Source: Cercophora sp. LCS_1 (taxonomy: Eukaryota; Ascomycota; Sordariomycetes; Sordariales; Lasiosphaeriaceae). From it: 64,000 bases of DNA. The position numbers were made by a program, and so were the translations under genes. The DNA lies in assembly GCA_036250225.1 (NCBI GenBank), contig JAPZLL010000023.1, positions 372,001-436,000 of the forward strand, in the 5' to 3' direction. Below the pieces are notes generated by a model, which was given only the letters and a program-made list of their open reading frames with translations, was not told where the DNA came from and ran no database searches. Shown one piece after another: positions 1 to 12,987 of the stretch (position 1 is its first letter; the number at the start of each line of letters is the position of its first letter).

Positions 1-1494
1 AAGTATACCCCCGAATCCAAACATCCGGACCGACATTTACTCTTCTCTTATACCAGCCACAGAACCGTGCGAATTTCATTGCTCAAACCGCCATCGTGGA
101 CATGCTTGCTGACCTGAGTCACTGCCACTTGTCCAGACGGGGAAGCCGGCATGTGAGCCAAACAATAGAGCCGACACTGCCTCCTGACACCGACTTTTAC
201 TTCCCCGCATCACCCGTTGCCTTCATGCACCTCACAATGGCTGTGCCGCTTAGCAACCACTTGGCGTGCACAAAAATCGAGACGCCTCACACGCTATCGC
301 CCACAACGGCCCAAACGTCCGGGCCTGTCAAAGCTGAAGAGCAAAACGAGTTCTGTATTATGAAAACTACCTAGCATCCTGCGTTACTGAGCCTCCCCAG
401 TTTGGCCACAACCGCGAGCCGTCGTGGTTACCTATGCCCCGGACCCGGCATGTTTGGTGCATTATTGACCGCTGCCCGCGTTCACCCACGCTCCTTGAGA
501 GGCTCGAGCTTCTACTGATGGGCGATCCCCAAAATCCCCCACACCCAGAGACTGCAGTCGTCAAATCATCCGGTTTGGCCTTATCCCATATCAGGTTTTA
601 GGAGTTCTTCGTTGTCCATCATGTCCTGCCCGAAATTTGCCATGACCTCAAGACTCTTCAACTGTCGTCTCTGATCGGTACCTGTTGTGTATCCATCGCT
701 CCTAAAATTGACCCAAAGCAATCGAGTCCACCCGTCGTCATAAAACGCCGTTGAACTGCACAGTCTGTTGAACCCCGCGATCCGTGTTCGTCAAAATGCT
801 AGTGAGCGAGGAAGGTCCGATGGCTCATAATTCTCAAAAGGTTCGCTTCACCCCCTGAAGGCCTCCCCACAAGCGAATCCAGAAGAGGTTCTGAGCCAAA
901 GTGAATACAAGGAAATGGTGAAAGTGCAACATTATAAGAGGAAGGGGGAGAGAACTTGTCGGCCGGAAATAACATCTCGTCGTGTACCCCGCATCCACTC
1001 TGATCGTTGGTCTGTTATTGATGACGTCCCAGAACTTCAGTCGATGAAAGCGGCTGCTCAGCGTGACTAGTATTCCAGCTGGTTGCCCTTGGAGGCGGCT
1101 CCACGTCGCAAAACAAAGGCCGCTCCACTCGGTACCCTGAGAGATTCAAGGTACCGGGCATGCCGTTCAAACGATTCCAAGCCATGCAGTAAAGTTGATG
1201 ATCCAGCAAAAGCCGAACCGCCAAGCCACTGCAGACCGAATATCGTCCGAGCCAGTTGAATGCACACTAACCGATGAGATGTCGAAAACGAGGAAAACTA
1301 AACCGTAACAAAGGGCTGAAGGCGGCGCCTCTATCATCGATGTCGATCAAGAACTCGCCAGCATCGGTCTGGCGAGGGAACGGTTCTAAAACCCATGACC
1401 TGAAAATCCATAGCAGCTTGGATCCATCGACAAGAAGCCGTGCGCGTCTACAGCCCGAAGGGAACACTCTCCAATCCGGATGGCGTCACGTTGA
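1..1494. other. Gene-free flank downstream of casein kinase I
   Basis: I see no credible gene here. The short ORFs have no recognisable domain and no splice-compatible continuation. The right part should hold the 3' UTR of the minus-strand casein kinase I gene, whose stop codon ends at 1495. Confidence 0.6.
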
Positions 1495-2950
1495 TCATTT
1501 CGGGCGGTACGGGCCAGAAGGATATCCCGAGCCAGCGCCTTGGCCTTTAGCAGCCGAGCGCAGCCTATTATCGCAAACTGAATGTCAGCACTCTTGTCAG
1601 CATTCTACCTCCGGCTAGCGGTATCTCGCACACCAAACTCGAAGGAAACATGATTCCTTACTAGGAATTCTTTGGGCTAGGCTGGCTGAGGCACTCACAT
1701 CCTGTCGCTTCCACCAACGGCACGGTTCGTCTCCGGGGTCTCGCCAACCTGCTTCCTGGCTCCACGGTTGAGCGCTTGCTGAGAATCCTTGCGGGCGCCG
1801 GACTGAGTGGCATCCTTGGAGTCGCCAGCGGTGGCCTGGTTGGTGGGGTTGCCAGCAGCTTGCTGGATGGCCTGGGCGTTCTTCTGGTACTTGTAGACAG
1901 TCCAGTCGAACACGTAGTCGTATTGGAAACCCTCGCGGACAAAGAGGTCGCGGAAAATCTTGCGAAGGTAGCTGTAGTCGGGCTTGTCATCGAAGCGGAG
2001 CGAGCGAGTGTAGTTGAGGTAGATGGCGAACTCGTTGGGGAAGCCACGGCACAGAACGTCGGTGGGGGTCGTCATCTTCTTCTCCATGATGCGGTCGTAC
2101 TTCTGCTTCTTGGTAGCAGCCTTGAGGCCCTGCCACGGGAGGGAGCCACGGCAGAAATAGAGCATGACATAGCCGAGAGACTCCATGTCGTCACGACGAG
2201 ATTGCTCAACACCAAGATGCGTGTTGATAGAGGCATAGCGAGCGGTACCCGTCAAGTTCTTGTTCTCTCTGTACGGGATGTGGAAGTGGGTCTTGGGATC
2301 ACGGTACTTCTTGGCAAGACCGAAATCAATCACGTTGACCTGGTTGCCACGCTTGCCAATGCCCATCAGGAAGTTGTCCGGCTTGATATCGCGGTGAATG
2401 AACGACTTGGCGTGGATGTACTCAATGCGGGAAATCAACTGGTCGGCCAAAAGCAGGACCGTCTTGAGGGAGAACTTGCGGTTGCAGAAGTTGAACAAGT
2501 CCTCCAGACTGGGGCCGAGGAGATCGAGAACCATGGCATTGTAATCACACTCGGTGCCGAACCAACGCACGAACGGAATACCGACGCCGCCAGCGAGGGA
2601 CTTGTAGACACGGGCCTCGTACTCAAGCTGGGGGTGCTTGGCCTTGACACTCTCGAGCTTGATGGCAATCTCCTCGCCGGAGATGATGTTGGTGCCGAGA
2701 TAAATGTCGCCGAAAGAGCCAGAGCCGATCTTGCGACCGATCCGGTACTTGTTACCGACGCGAAGATCCTAACACACGTTAGCCAAGCCAGTCCAATGTC
2801 GATTATAAACATCCACCCGAGGCTCATCCGTTCCCCCCACATCGTCACCGAGACGACGAAGAGAACGCCGCGAACGATACCAACAGTGAGGTATTGAGAT
2901 AACAGAGGCGTATAGGCAGATGTGGATGAATTGCATACCATGGTCGTCAT
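1495..2950 (-). CDS. CK1: Casein kinase I (CK1 delta/epsilon, Hhp1/Yck-like)
   Basis: Ser/Thr kinase of the CK1 family, which acts in DNA repair, clock/FRQ phosphorylation and vesicle traffic in fungi. Exons (minus): 2950-2939, 2768-1699, 1564-1495; 383 aa. Exon 1 encodes only MTTM. Exon 2 opens with [20 protein letters not shown], the glycine-rich loop. The VAIK-type lysine (EIAIKLE), catalytic loop [20 protein letters not shown] and the CK1-specific activation segment ([13 protein letters not shown]) are all present. The last intron (1698-1565, donor GTGAGT, acceptor TAATAG, branch-like GCTGAC) splits a Met codon AT|G and adds a basic tail beginning LRSAAKGQG. This matches my recollection of related fungal CK1 C-termini. 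If the intron is retained, a stop follows the same Met at once. A GTAAGT donor-like site at 3288 on the minus strand suggests a 5' UTR intron (inference). Confidence 0.96.
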
Positions 2951-5900
2951 TTTGGCGTTCGGGTTGCTGTTGCAGGCCCTTGAATGTGGGTGGTGGAAGG
3001 CTGCGACAGAGTCATATGTCAGCACAGGAATCAGGCTGAGGGAGAAGAATGAGGCAATATCGTGAATCGAAATCAAATGCACCGTTCCGTCACCGAAAAG
3101 CCGGGGCTCGAGTTGATGGCAGAGACAGTGGGGTAAGCCGGGGGCGAGGCCAAATCCGGATCTGCCAAAGAACCTTTGTCGTGTCCAAATCCACAACAAG
3201 TCGGTGTGGGGAGTTGAGGCTTTTCGGGACTCCGGCAGCGAATAAATCGAGGGATTTGCGGACAGGGAAAATCTAGGTGGTAACTTACTGGATCAGGCGT
3301 TGCGACTTGGCTCGAACTCGACTATCGTCGATGCAGAATCTTGCGGGCGGTGAAGTCGGAGATGACGAGCGGTCGAGAGGGGGGACCGGTTCCGACCTGA
3401 TGCAAAGAGGGTGAGTCTCACGTCTGCCTGATGCTGAATAAAATCGCTAAACCGGGCAAAAAATTGAAAACCACGAGTGCAAGACGGAGAATGAAAGGGT
3501 GGATATCGTACCTCAAATTGGAAAATGCTTGCTTCGATGCTGTCGCAAGGGCGGCGGCGGTGGCAAGCTTTAAGGGCGAGAAGTGGGAAAGAGGGAGGAG
3601 GAGAATGGCAGGGAGATTTGGGGCCAGCCTGACTTTGAGGATCCAGCAGGCTTGCTGTCAGTGCGTTCTGCACTCTCCTCCTGGTAGGTCGCCTTTGGCC
3701 TTGGCTAGCACAGTGTGACATGGCTGAACAGCCGCAAAACACACCGTGTAAGGGGATGGCAGGAGCCCAAGTGGCCCAGCCAACTTCGATTTGTCGAGAG
3801 CACGGCGGGCAGCAAGGTCAGGCAGCACGCAGGATCCAATCCAGTGCGATGAAATGAAGCCACCCGCGTCCAACTCTTGCCCGCGATCTTAACAGCGCAT
3901 TCCAGTGGTGCCTGTCCTTTCCAACACACAGCTTTTGTCCAGCCTGGGCATATCAGCTGCCGTTTGAGTTGCAGCTGGCCAGCATTCAATGTGCGTTCCT
4001 CATCAATTCCCATTCAACAATCAACATCCAGCGATTGCCATCTCCATCTCACCCAGCAGAGAAGCTTCGGACTGACAACCGTGCAAAATGACAATCCGAG
4101 GGGTTACTCCGTCACCAACCTCCCCGGACCGTTGCTCAACGACTCCGTCGATCCCGACAGCTTGGGTCAAAGCTGCACCTTGAGGTGATAGTGCAAGGGC
4201 GCGGCCTATCAAAAGGTTACCAAAAAAAGGCCTTGGCCTTGTCAAGCGCTTAGGAACACCAGACCGCGCTGGAGGCGTCTGCGTTCAGGGAAGGCAACTA
4301 GACGTCAGAACAAGCCCGCACTGTGCGGCAACGTCTGCTGGGTCTGTCTTGGTGCGAAATACCACGCCTCTCTCGCAGCCCCCGAGGCATAATCCAGTGT
4401 CTCTCAGGACATTCAAACGTTCAATGCAGCCCCAGGGCGGGCATACGGCGAGCCGGCGATAAAGTGGATGCTAAGAACGCAGGCCATTGACGAGTGATCA
4501 GGATCCACCAAATCTGCCCAGCTCAAAACGGGCAGAGACGACAGAGTCAATGGCCAGGTTCATTCGAGAAGAGCCGATTGATTCCGTGGACAAAGAGAGG
4601 ACCATCCACAGGTCGCGGAGCCTGCGTCCGCCCTCAGTCGTCTGACGCGCTAGGAAAGGCGCTGCTTCGGCACAGTGCCCGTGTAAAAGATCCGAGCCGC
4701 TCGCTGTCCCGTCCCAGGAAACTCGCCTCCCACACCCAGCAAATGACAAAGGATGGGGGAATCAAGCTCAGGCGGGCTCACGGGTGTGTTTCGCAAAGGG
4801 AAAAAGACATCGCAGACTTGGGGTTCATCCACGTATTCGCCGCTTCGTGTTACCTGTTATTGATTCCGGGCAGAATGCTCCACCGGGCTCTGACATGGCA
4901 AACCATGATGCCCCCTGATTCGCCTCCACTTGCTGCCCAAAAGATGGCGGGGAACTAGGACGGCGCGAAAGGTCTGGCCCGAACTGGAGTTTGCGTCGGC
5001 GGCACACCCGCCCTGGGACATTGGAAGCAAGCGAGGGTACCAGCGTTCAAAGAGCGTTGCAGCCGCACATTCGGAGGAAACCCACGGAGGCTCGACAAGG
5101 CGTCCCCCCAGACATCGTGGGCCGAGGCCGTTGACGCGACGCACCCTTCGCAGCCGTATCCTGGGAGTCAATCGGTCGTGCCCATCCCCCCTGGCAATTG
5201 GGAACCGGCGCTGAAGCGAGCACCGATATAGCAGTTGAGGCCTGAACACGGCTACAGGTGTCACGCTCTGCACACTAGGATCCGTCCCGGCACACAATCT
5301 TGGGGCGCATCGATCCCCGCGTCTTATCGCTTACATCTAGCCTCGATAAGCAGCCTGATTCCGCTTTGACTTCTCCTGATTATATATTTGTGTGGGTAAA
5401 ACTTGAAGTCGAGCATCTTGGTAGCTTAGTCACCTTGCGCTTCCTGCTCAACATCTAGGTGCCAACCTCACTTGACAGCGTCTGAACAATCTGCCCGGTT
5501 TGACTATGATAAGGTGATGGGATGGTCGACTTGAAGAGGTGACAAGTGGCAAGAGTGAGACTACCGGTGAAGCCGGTGACTAGAGGGGAGAGGCTGGATC
5601 GCTCACCGAACGACGACGTTTGTTCTCGGCCGACCAACTCGCTATTTACCCCTCATAACACAATCTAGGCCCACCATGATTGAGGGCCTCTCGGCCGTCT
5701 ACGGAATCTCACCAATCATTAAGTCGCATATAAGAACTACAACGACGCGCGCTGGAATCCGTAATCACGTTTTCTGGCACAGGCCGACCACCATTGAGGA
5801 CCAGTCATACTTTCGTCGCACTGAGGAAGTACGGAAGTGAGATGTCACAAACTCAATCTGTATCACCACACAACCGGTGAACGGTAGCAACAGCATCGGC

Positions 5901-7647
5901 TCCATCAAGACAGCACAAGCGTAGAAAAGATCCCAACACCAGCCGGCCGAAATACTCTTTCGTGCCTTAGCCACTATCGGACGTTTTGGTACCATTGCAC
6001 ACCATGCATGGTTCATCACTTGTGGGCTTGGATAGCAGACACTCTCCGGTTTGAAATGTCGACATGGCACATCGTTCCGTATGACGTATCATGTAACCTC
6101 GTTGTCACCATGGCCCTTGGGTGAACGCCAAACCGTTGGGCAGCCGAGTGGGTAATCTGCCGAGCCCAATGCTAGGCGTAGTTATCTCAGAGCACCACCG
6201 ATCCAGTGATGTATGTGTCAGACAACTAGGTCGAGTGTGTTTGCATACCCGAATGTCCGCCCTCGACATATATGGATGATGCCCAAATGCAAACCTCCGC
6301 CCTGCAGCACACAGTGCAAACCGTGGTGATCGGATGTAATCGACGGAGCTGTCCCCAGGCCACAGAGATGAGCCCGGAAGGATATGACTAGATGGTTGGA
6401 GGTGACAGGCTTGGGCTTCCGGATGGTCTCGGCAGTGTAGCTCGGGTCTCGATGCCTCTTGGTTCTCAACACGGTATAGTCTTTTCAGGGGGACGGGAGA
6501 GTTGACAGGGCCTATGGACAAACATCATTGCAGGGGCTGAAGAGTCCGGGGTGGCTCGTTGACATTTGCCCCTTGGGATATGCTCATGGGAATGAATTTG
6601 CGACGAGTAATGCCCGATTTGACTGGCGTAGTTCAAAGGGTAAGGATCGGTTTGTAAACTTCTCCTTCTCAACGATGCCCAGCATAGCATGACCCATCGG
6701 TTCACGAATAAGGTCATTGAGTAGCTATCTTCTTTCGTGTGCTGAGTTGTCCGCACAGCAAGTCTGTAGCCTTCAGTGCCCTTTCACTCACCCTCGAACA
6801 AGACGGCTTACTCTCAACTGAGACATTCTTGAGACTCGGTGCAGCTATGTCACCATGCAGGCTCATGAACCCGAATCTCAAGCTCAAAATATTCACCAAC
6901 TCGATTCGGTCTCGCCAAAACACACCCTTCAAGGTTAGAACATCGAAGGGGCGGGGTGCATCAACTGTCAACACGGCAGTACCATCTATCCCCGGGCGCT
7001 GTTACTACGTTTACCGAAGGAGATGACCCGGTGAGTGATGGATCCCACGACAATGCTCGGTATCACGCATCTTCCGTTGTGGGCGTATCACGGAATATTA
7101 CATAAGATCCTATATGTGCCTTGAGATTCAGGCAAGGACGGTTGTGATCCCTTTTCTCGCCGATATCTAGACATAGAGCCACAAGTTGGTTTCTCTGGAA
7201 GGGAGGTATGCACAAGACGGAAGAGAGTTTATGAATTCTAGTGCATGTTGGGCGCATACTTGAGCGCCCGGCCAGGATGATGAGTGAGAGGCTTGAGTGC
7301 GAATGAGTGTGAGAGTGGTCATCACTTACACCGGCAAACCGGTCCCCAGCCCAGAATTTCGCTCACCTCCTGCGTTTCTTCTCGGGCCATTTGTGCCTTT
7401 CGTCGTTGTATTGGCTCAGGTGAATTCAGCGAATGTAGTTGCAAGTTTCAGTCCTCTGATACCTGTACCTTCAAACGTACTTGCCGTGCATGAGATGCCA
7501 AGCCCGCCCGCATGTTGCGGCAGTCGCGATTATCTTTGACGATGACATCACTTGCCGCCTCTTTGACACTTTCCCAAACACTGTGCCGGGCAACAGACTG
7601 CGAAATCCATTCCAACACAAACCGAAATTGCATTGCCCGAATCGAAG
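2951..7647. other. Long intergenic region, no supported gene
   Basis: About 4.7 kb between casein kinase I and the SDR gene. The first few hundred bases should be the promoter and 5' UTR of the kinase. I checked the longer ORFs (for example 4494-4958 plus and 4857-5297 minus). They have no family resemblance and overlap one another on opposite strands, as chance ORFs do. I found no tRNA-like fold, repeat family or transposase. Confidence 0.55.
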
Positions 7648-8510
7648 ATGCCGCGAGCACTCGTTGTTGGAGCCAACAGAGGATTGGGGGCGTCGCTCAC
7701 CAAGCTGTATAATGCCAACGAGGGTTGGGATGTCTACGGCTCCGTGAGGTCCGAGAGGCAGCCCGATGGATTCCCCGAGGGCGTCAAATGGATCACCTCG
7801 GTCGATCTGATGAAGCCAGAGGTGGGCAAGGCTTTGACGGATGGACTGAAGACATCAAAGCCATTTGATGTCGTGGTATGAAGTCAGCACTGCAAATGAT
7901 AGCTACGGGTAACTAATTACATCTAGTTTATCACCGCTGGCGTCTTCACCACGGAGAGCTTCGACGAAGGGCCCAACTGGGAGGACGAAATACGGATGTA
8001 TACGACTAGTTCGATTGCCCCTGTTTTCATTGTCCGCGAGCTGTTCAACGCTGGACTGCTGCAGGAGGGGTCCAAGGTGCTCCTTGTATCGTCCGAGGCG
8101 GGCTCCATCGCCCTCAGGATCGGTGCAGAGGGTAACTATGCTCATCATGCCTCCAAGGCAGCCCTGAACATGGTGGGACGACTCTTGAGCTTTGATCTGA
8201 AGGAGAAGGGAGTCATTGTGTCCGTGGTTCACCCGGGCTTCATGCGGACAGAGATGACACGAGGCGTTGGGTTCGACAAGTACTGGGACCAGTTTCACGG
8301 TATGCCTCTGATTCTGCGTCATAATGACGCGCTGACACTGCCCTAGCTGTCACACCAGACGAGGCTGCTAGAAGTCTGATAGACTTTGCAGCTCAGCTCG
8401 ACATGTCTAAATCCGGTGAGTTTTGGGCTCCAAGAGGGGGCAAGGACATCGGCACGGCTGAAGATGTGCTTGGAAAGAACTTGCCCACTCCGCTGCAGCT
8501 GCCGTGGTGA
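7648..8510 (+). CDS. Short-chain dehydrogenase/reductase (SDR)
   Basis: NAD(P)-dependent oxidoreductase with a Rossmann fold; the substrate is unknown. Exons 7648-7875, 7927-8299, 8347-8510; 254 aa. Both introns (51 and 47 nt) have GTATG donors and CTAG acceptors. The cofactor motif GANRGLG lies at residues 8-14 and an NNAG-like ITAG near residue 80. The active-site region reads NYAHHASKAALN, with Lys at 153. The classical YxxxK spacing expects Tyr at 149, but 149 is His and the Tyr sits two residues earlier, at 147. To my knowledge this variant occurs in several fungal C-factor/CsgA-like SDRs. The upstream VSSEAGS supplies the catalytic Ser. The ATG at 7648 starts directly before the Rossmann strand, so no targeting peptide is seen. 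It stands alone, with more than 2 kb of non-coding DNA on each side. Confidence 0.87.
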
Positions 8511-10916
8511 ACGGCACAGCGAAGGGCGTACGGTAACCCGGGGGCTGGTTATCATGGGGAACTGCAAGCAGAGTTAATTTGAAGCCCGATAGTACCGGGG
8601 ATGATAGTGTATGAACGGCACGCACGCTTCGGTGTTGGCGCAGCCAATTTGTCGTTGGCGAAGGCTTATACCTGCAATGCTAGATTGCCTCACCTCCTCT
8701 ACCGTCTGTCGTTCAACGTCGGCACGCCGACCGGCTCCAGCCTGGAAGGAGACTTTCCTGACAATTCATCATAAGAAATATCCCCACAATGCAACGCCGT
8801 ATCATAAGGTGGGGCGTCCATGCAGCTCATGAAAGACGGGCCCGACGCCCAGAGGACCCTTGGAAACTTGGCGTGCGGCATCCCTGTTCCGGGGTCGCAG
8901 CCGAGACCCATTCATCAGATTTCTCGAATTCTCACCGATCGCTCTCTAACAGCGCATGAAGTGAATGAGTTGGGCAGGATGCTGAATGGAAGAGGCACAG
9001 AATGGAAGCTCGGGAAGCCGTGCACCAGGTACCCCGGAATGTTGGAGAGGGAGGAGCTGTTGGATCGCGAGGGTGATTGCAGCTTCACCGCTTTTGGCAT
9101 GCTTGCTGGTCGACGACCGGCACGGAATGCGGTGATCCATCCCTTCCAGGGGCTAGTGCAACGCTGCCGCTGCTGGTGCTTGGTTGCGGGGATGCATTGC
9201 TCCCGGGGTGATTCTGTGCGTTTGTGCTCGTATCTTTTTTTTCATTACCCCGAATGCCATGTACCGTCGCCCTGTCTTCGATCTCGCGATGGTTGTTGCC
9301 GTGAGCACATGCTCCTCGGCATTGGGCGTCGCTCGAACCTCCACCGGGCTGAGCTTGTTGGTCGTGTTGCGCGACCGTGGAATACTACAAAAACTCGGCG
9401 GCGGCGTTCCATGGCGAGGGTTTGCTGGCCGTTTTGGACATCTAACGGCTTGAGGCTTGTTGATGATGCTCTGGCTTGCAAGCCCTGATCAGTGATTTGA
9501 TCAGATCATTTGCTTTGCCCCGCTTGAGAGTCCAGGTGGCTTGTTCGGCTTGTGGAGAAGGAGCGAAATAGGCTAGCGGGCAAGCCACCCAGGGTCCCTT
9601 TTGGCGGGAGGTGCCACTGTCGATGCTCCCTCGCGCCGAGAATGCGGTCATGAGGTGTTAAGTTGTGTGGTTCCCCCTTCTTAAGTAATGAAATACCCAG
9701 TGACCTCCTCCCTGGAGCTTTGAGTCTCTCGCCTCCGAGGTTGTTTGCGTGTCATCTGCATTAACAGCATTCATTTCCCCGTGACGTGCCGTCAACACTC
9801 CGCTCGTTTCCACCAACCGCTCGACATCACGATAGCAGCAACTACCTACCATAAACGTCGAAGTGCTGCCGAACCTACAGAACTCGACGCAGCTCCACCG
9901 ATCCACAACGCCAACGTGCACACGCCGGGAACCCCTTCGTCAACACCCACCAAATACCCAACAAGAGAGGAGCCCACCTGGCTAGCTCGACTCCCATCGT
10001 AATCTCTCTTGGTTTCGCGTTGCCTTTTTGGCAGAATCGCTCCAGCTGCCTCACAGCTTGCTGTCACAACAATCCGCGTCCTCGAGCCTCAAACCACCCC
10101 AGAACACTCCTGCACGGAAACGCTCTGGTCAGGAACAGGCCTAGTTTTGTTTGAAGGCCCCATCCCAGCCCTTTCGCTTTCGTTTCGATTCCACTGTCAT
10201 CAAACTCGGTTTGCCTCGCGCATTCAGCAAACGCGGACGGACGATTGGTAGTTGCCGCGGCCAGCTGCGTCCAACCCCTTGCAGCCAGCCTGGCCGTCCT
10301 GGCGTGCAACTTGCAAGCTTGCAGAGAGCCTTGCGAGGGCCCGCCGGGCCGTATCAGACCAGGACGCATCGGCGCCGAATCACGAAACCTACGCACATAC
10401 CGCAGCGAAACACCCTTCACGGCGTCTGCTCTGTGTCGAGCAGATCGCGGGAAAGCAGAATCGATCGACTTGCAATTTCGCTGGCAGGTGAGCAGCATCG
10501 GCGCGAACCCCGGACAAAAAGGGGCTGCGTGTGGCAAAAGTCAATTTGTCGGTCGCACCCCGAAAGCTGCTTCCATTTCGGAGTCGCAATTCTACCATCC
10601 TAATTAAAGAAAAAATAAGAGCACTCGCGCGGGGGATACAATCGGACGGTGCCAACCTTTTTTTTTTTTGTCAACGATCGCAAACAGAAGAGCCAGGTCA
10701 CCAACGCCTCACGAGCCGCGTCGACCAAGCCGCGTTTGAGCCCTCGTCAGGAATTCAACTCGAGGGGTTCCAAGACATTCTGATACGTACTGTATCCGAC
10801 ATCCACCGCCAGCAACCCAACGCCCGGCCGACACGAGAACAGCCGGTGGAACAGGCCAAACAAAGCCATCACCAGTCACTGCATATCCAAGCCGCTGCTT
10901 GCAGCTCTTGTCAAAG
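8511..10916. other. Intergenic region and long leader of the Pal1-family gene
   Basis: About 2.4 kb without a supported gene. The ORF at 8820-9488 has no recognisable domain, and short ORFs overlap it on both strands. The right half (about 9700-10916) has pyrimidine-rich stretches and a T-tract near 10660-10670 and is probably promoter plus a long 5' UTR for the next gene. Confidence 0.5.
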
Positions 10917-12987
10917 ATGGCTGCTATCCAACCAGACCAAACAGGTGAGCACTGCCCCGGCTTCGCTGTCCGCTCCCCTGGACGATCCTCCCCGATGCAT
11001 ATGCCCAGACCGGACACCCCCTCATTGTGGCAGGAAGGGCAGATCGTCACTGGTGTGCCTGGTTGCCCACCTTTCCCAGTTTCCCAGTTTTCTTCAGCGG
11101 CTTTTTTTTTGGGTCGCCTGCGCCTAGCTGTCGGTCTTCTTTGATCGCTTTAGACTCTGCCGTCGAGCCTGTTGTGTCATGTCGAGGAGATTGCTGTTTC
11201 ATGTCCCTATCGTCCTCGTCATTTGCATGCATGGTGCCGCCGCTGGCCAAACACGTCCTTCCTTGCTTGACCGCTACTGACTCTCACGCTCTCGGGGCAT
11301 TTAGATCAGCGATCTGCTGGGTTGACCCTCAACCTGTCCTCAAACAATCCTTTCCGCAACCGCGCCATTTCGCCCGCTCTCCCGTCTCCGTTCGACGACC
11401 CGCCTCCACGGCCCGTATCGCGCAATCCATTTCTCGACCCAGCACTTACAACCCGCTCCAGCCTGCAGAATATTCGAACAGAGTCAGAAAGCATGTCGCT
11501 CGATAAGCGGACGGCGCCCACGGCCGAGGACCTGTTTGTGCGCATCCCCTCACCTGATCATTTAGTGTTTGGTCCTGTTGCGACCGGTCGCGCGTTTCCT
11601 CGCGAACTGTGTGCTGCGTTCGTCATCTCTTCATACTGACATGCACACTTGCAGGGTTCCCTGTCGCTTGACGACAAGAAATCGCCGCCTCCTGGCCCAC
11701 CCAGACCCGATGGTGCGAGACCTGCACCGCGCCGTGGTCCCCCTCCTCCGGGACGAGAGAACGTTCCTCCTGGTCGCCGAGGACCCCCACCCAACCATCG
11801 CCCGACTCGCTCGCAGGAGGAAGCGCTTCGTGCCCGGAGAATCCAAGGCAACGCCGACGGCCCTGGACCGTTTGACACCTCCCGCTCACCGCAACGACGA
11901 CCTGAGAGACGCCCGCGTAGGAACTCGGAGTCTTCCGTCATGGATGCTGAGAGGACCATGACGGAAGAGGAGCGAAAGCAGCGTGACCTGAGGAGGAAGG
12001 AACGGGAGCGTCGACACCGCGAAGGCAGGGATAAGAAGCCTGTCAGCCGCAAGCTCGATATCATCGATCAGCTTGATGCGACGAGCATCTATGGTACTGG
12101 AAGTAAGTTTTTCGGCGCGCCAGCTTCAGCAGCATCCATACTTATTATTTCTACCAGTTTTCCACCATGACGGTCCCTTTGACGCCGTCAACCCACACCG
12201 AAACAAACCAGGAAGCCGACGTGCACCCATGCAAGCCTTCCCCAAGGACTCCCTCAACAACAGCCTTGGTGGATCAGGGCCACTGAACAAGCGCCCGGAT
12301 CATGCAGCATTCATGGGACGACACGACGACGAAGCATTCAAAGAGTGGTCCTCTGGTGCGAAGGAACGCAGCGACACCAAGGACGCGCCCGTTTTCGATC
12401 CTACCAGTCGCGGGGATGTTTTGCACGGCAACGAGTCGATGGGATTGGGCACCTCGACATTCCTGGAGGGAACGCCGGCAGCCCGCACTGCTATCCAGAA
12501 GCGCGAAGAAGAGCGTGCTGCCGAAGTTATGAATGAAGGCTTGCAGCGCAAGAAATCGCTCGCTCAACGGATCCGCAACATCAACCGGGGCGGCCGCGAC
12601 TATCAGAACACGGGTAGACCTACCCCGCAGGAGGGCCCATACCGGTCTCGCAGGACGCCCTCCGAAGGCGGCTACCCGACCTCCTCGAGCATGCCGGGTC
12701 CCAGCGCGGAGCGAAACCCCTTCTTCTCCGACTATGATGGAGGAAATCGGGGCGAGGAGAACTTCAGCGTGCGTCGAATTGATTCCAACGGTGGCAAGGT
12801 GTCCCCTACCAGCCCAAAGGGGCTCGGCCTTGAGCGTCGGTCGACCGCGGACGGAACCGGAGATGATTCGCAGCCAAAGGGTGGCATCCTGGGCCGCATG
12901 AAGAGTCTAAAGGGCGGACGCCGCACGCGCCCCGGACCTGGCAGCGGCGACATGAGCCAGCAACCGCTCCCTGGAACAGCGGTTTAG
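10917..12987 (+). CDS. pal1: Pal1-family cell-morphogenesis protein
   Basis: Member of the Pal1 family (Pfam Pal1), cortical and endocytic-site proteins needed for polarised growth in fission yeast. Exons 10917-10944, 11305-11537, 11655-12102, 12158-12987; 512 aa. Exon 1 encodes only nine residues plus one base, and intron 1 is long (360 nt). The signature block reads IIDQLDATSIYGTG and then FHHDGPFDAVNPHRN, joined across the 55-nt third intron with an A|TT codon, which confirms that splice. N-terminal to it are Asn-Pro-Phe (NPF) tripeptides (SNNPFRNR, SRNPFLDP), the classic ligand for EH-domain endocytic proteins, and a Pro/Arg-rich region. A charged segment (EEERKQRDLRRKERERR) precedes the signature. 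The C-terminal half is low-complexity and Ser/Gly/Pro-rich. The donor of intron 2 (GTGCGC) is weak, so that junction is the least certain. Confidence 0.9.

Noticed and set aside
1776..2897. 373-codon plus-strand ORF
   Set aside because: It lies antisense to casein kinase I exon 2 and reflects GC-rich codon bias; no family resemblance.
8820..9488. 222-codon plus-strand ORF in the spacer before the Pal1-family gene
   Set aside because: No recognisable domain, mixed composition rich in Cys/Arg, and equally long ORFs on the other strand.
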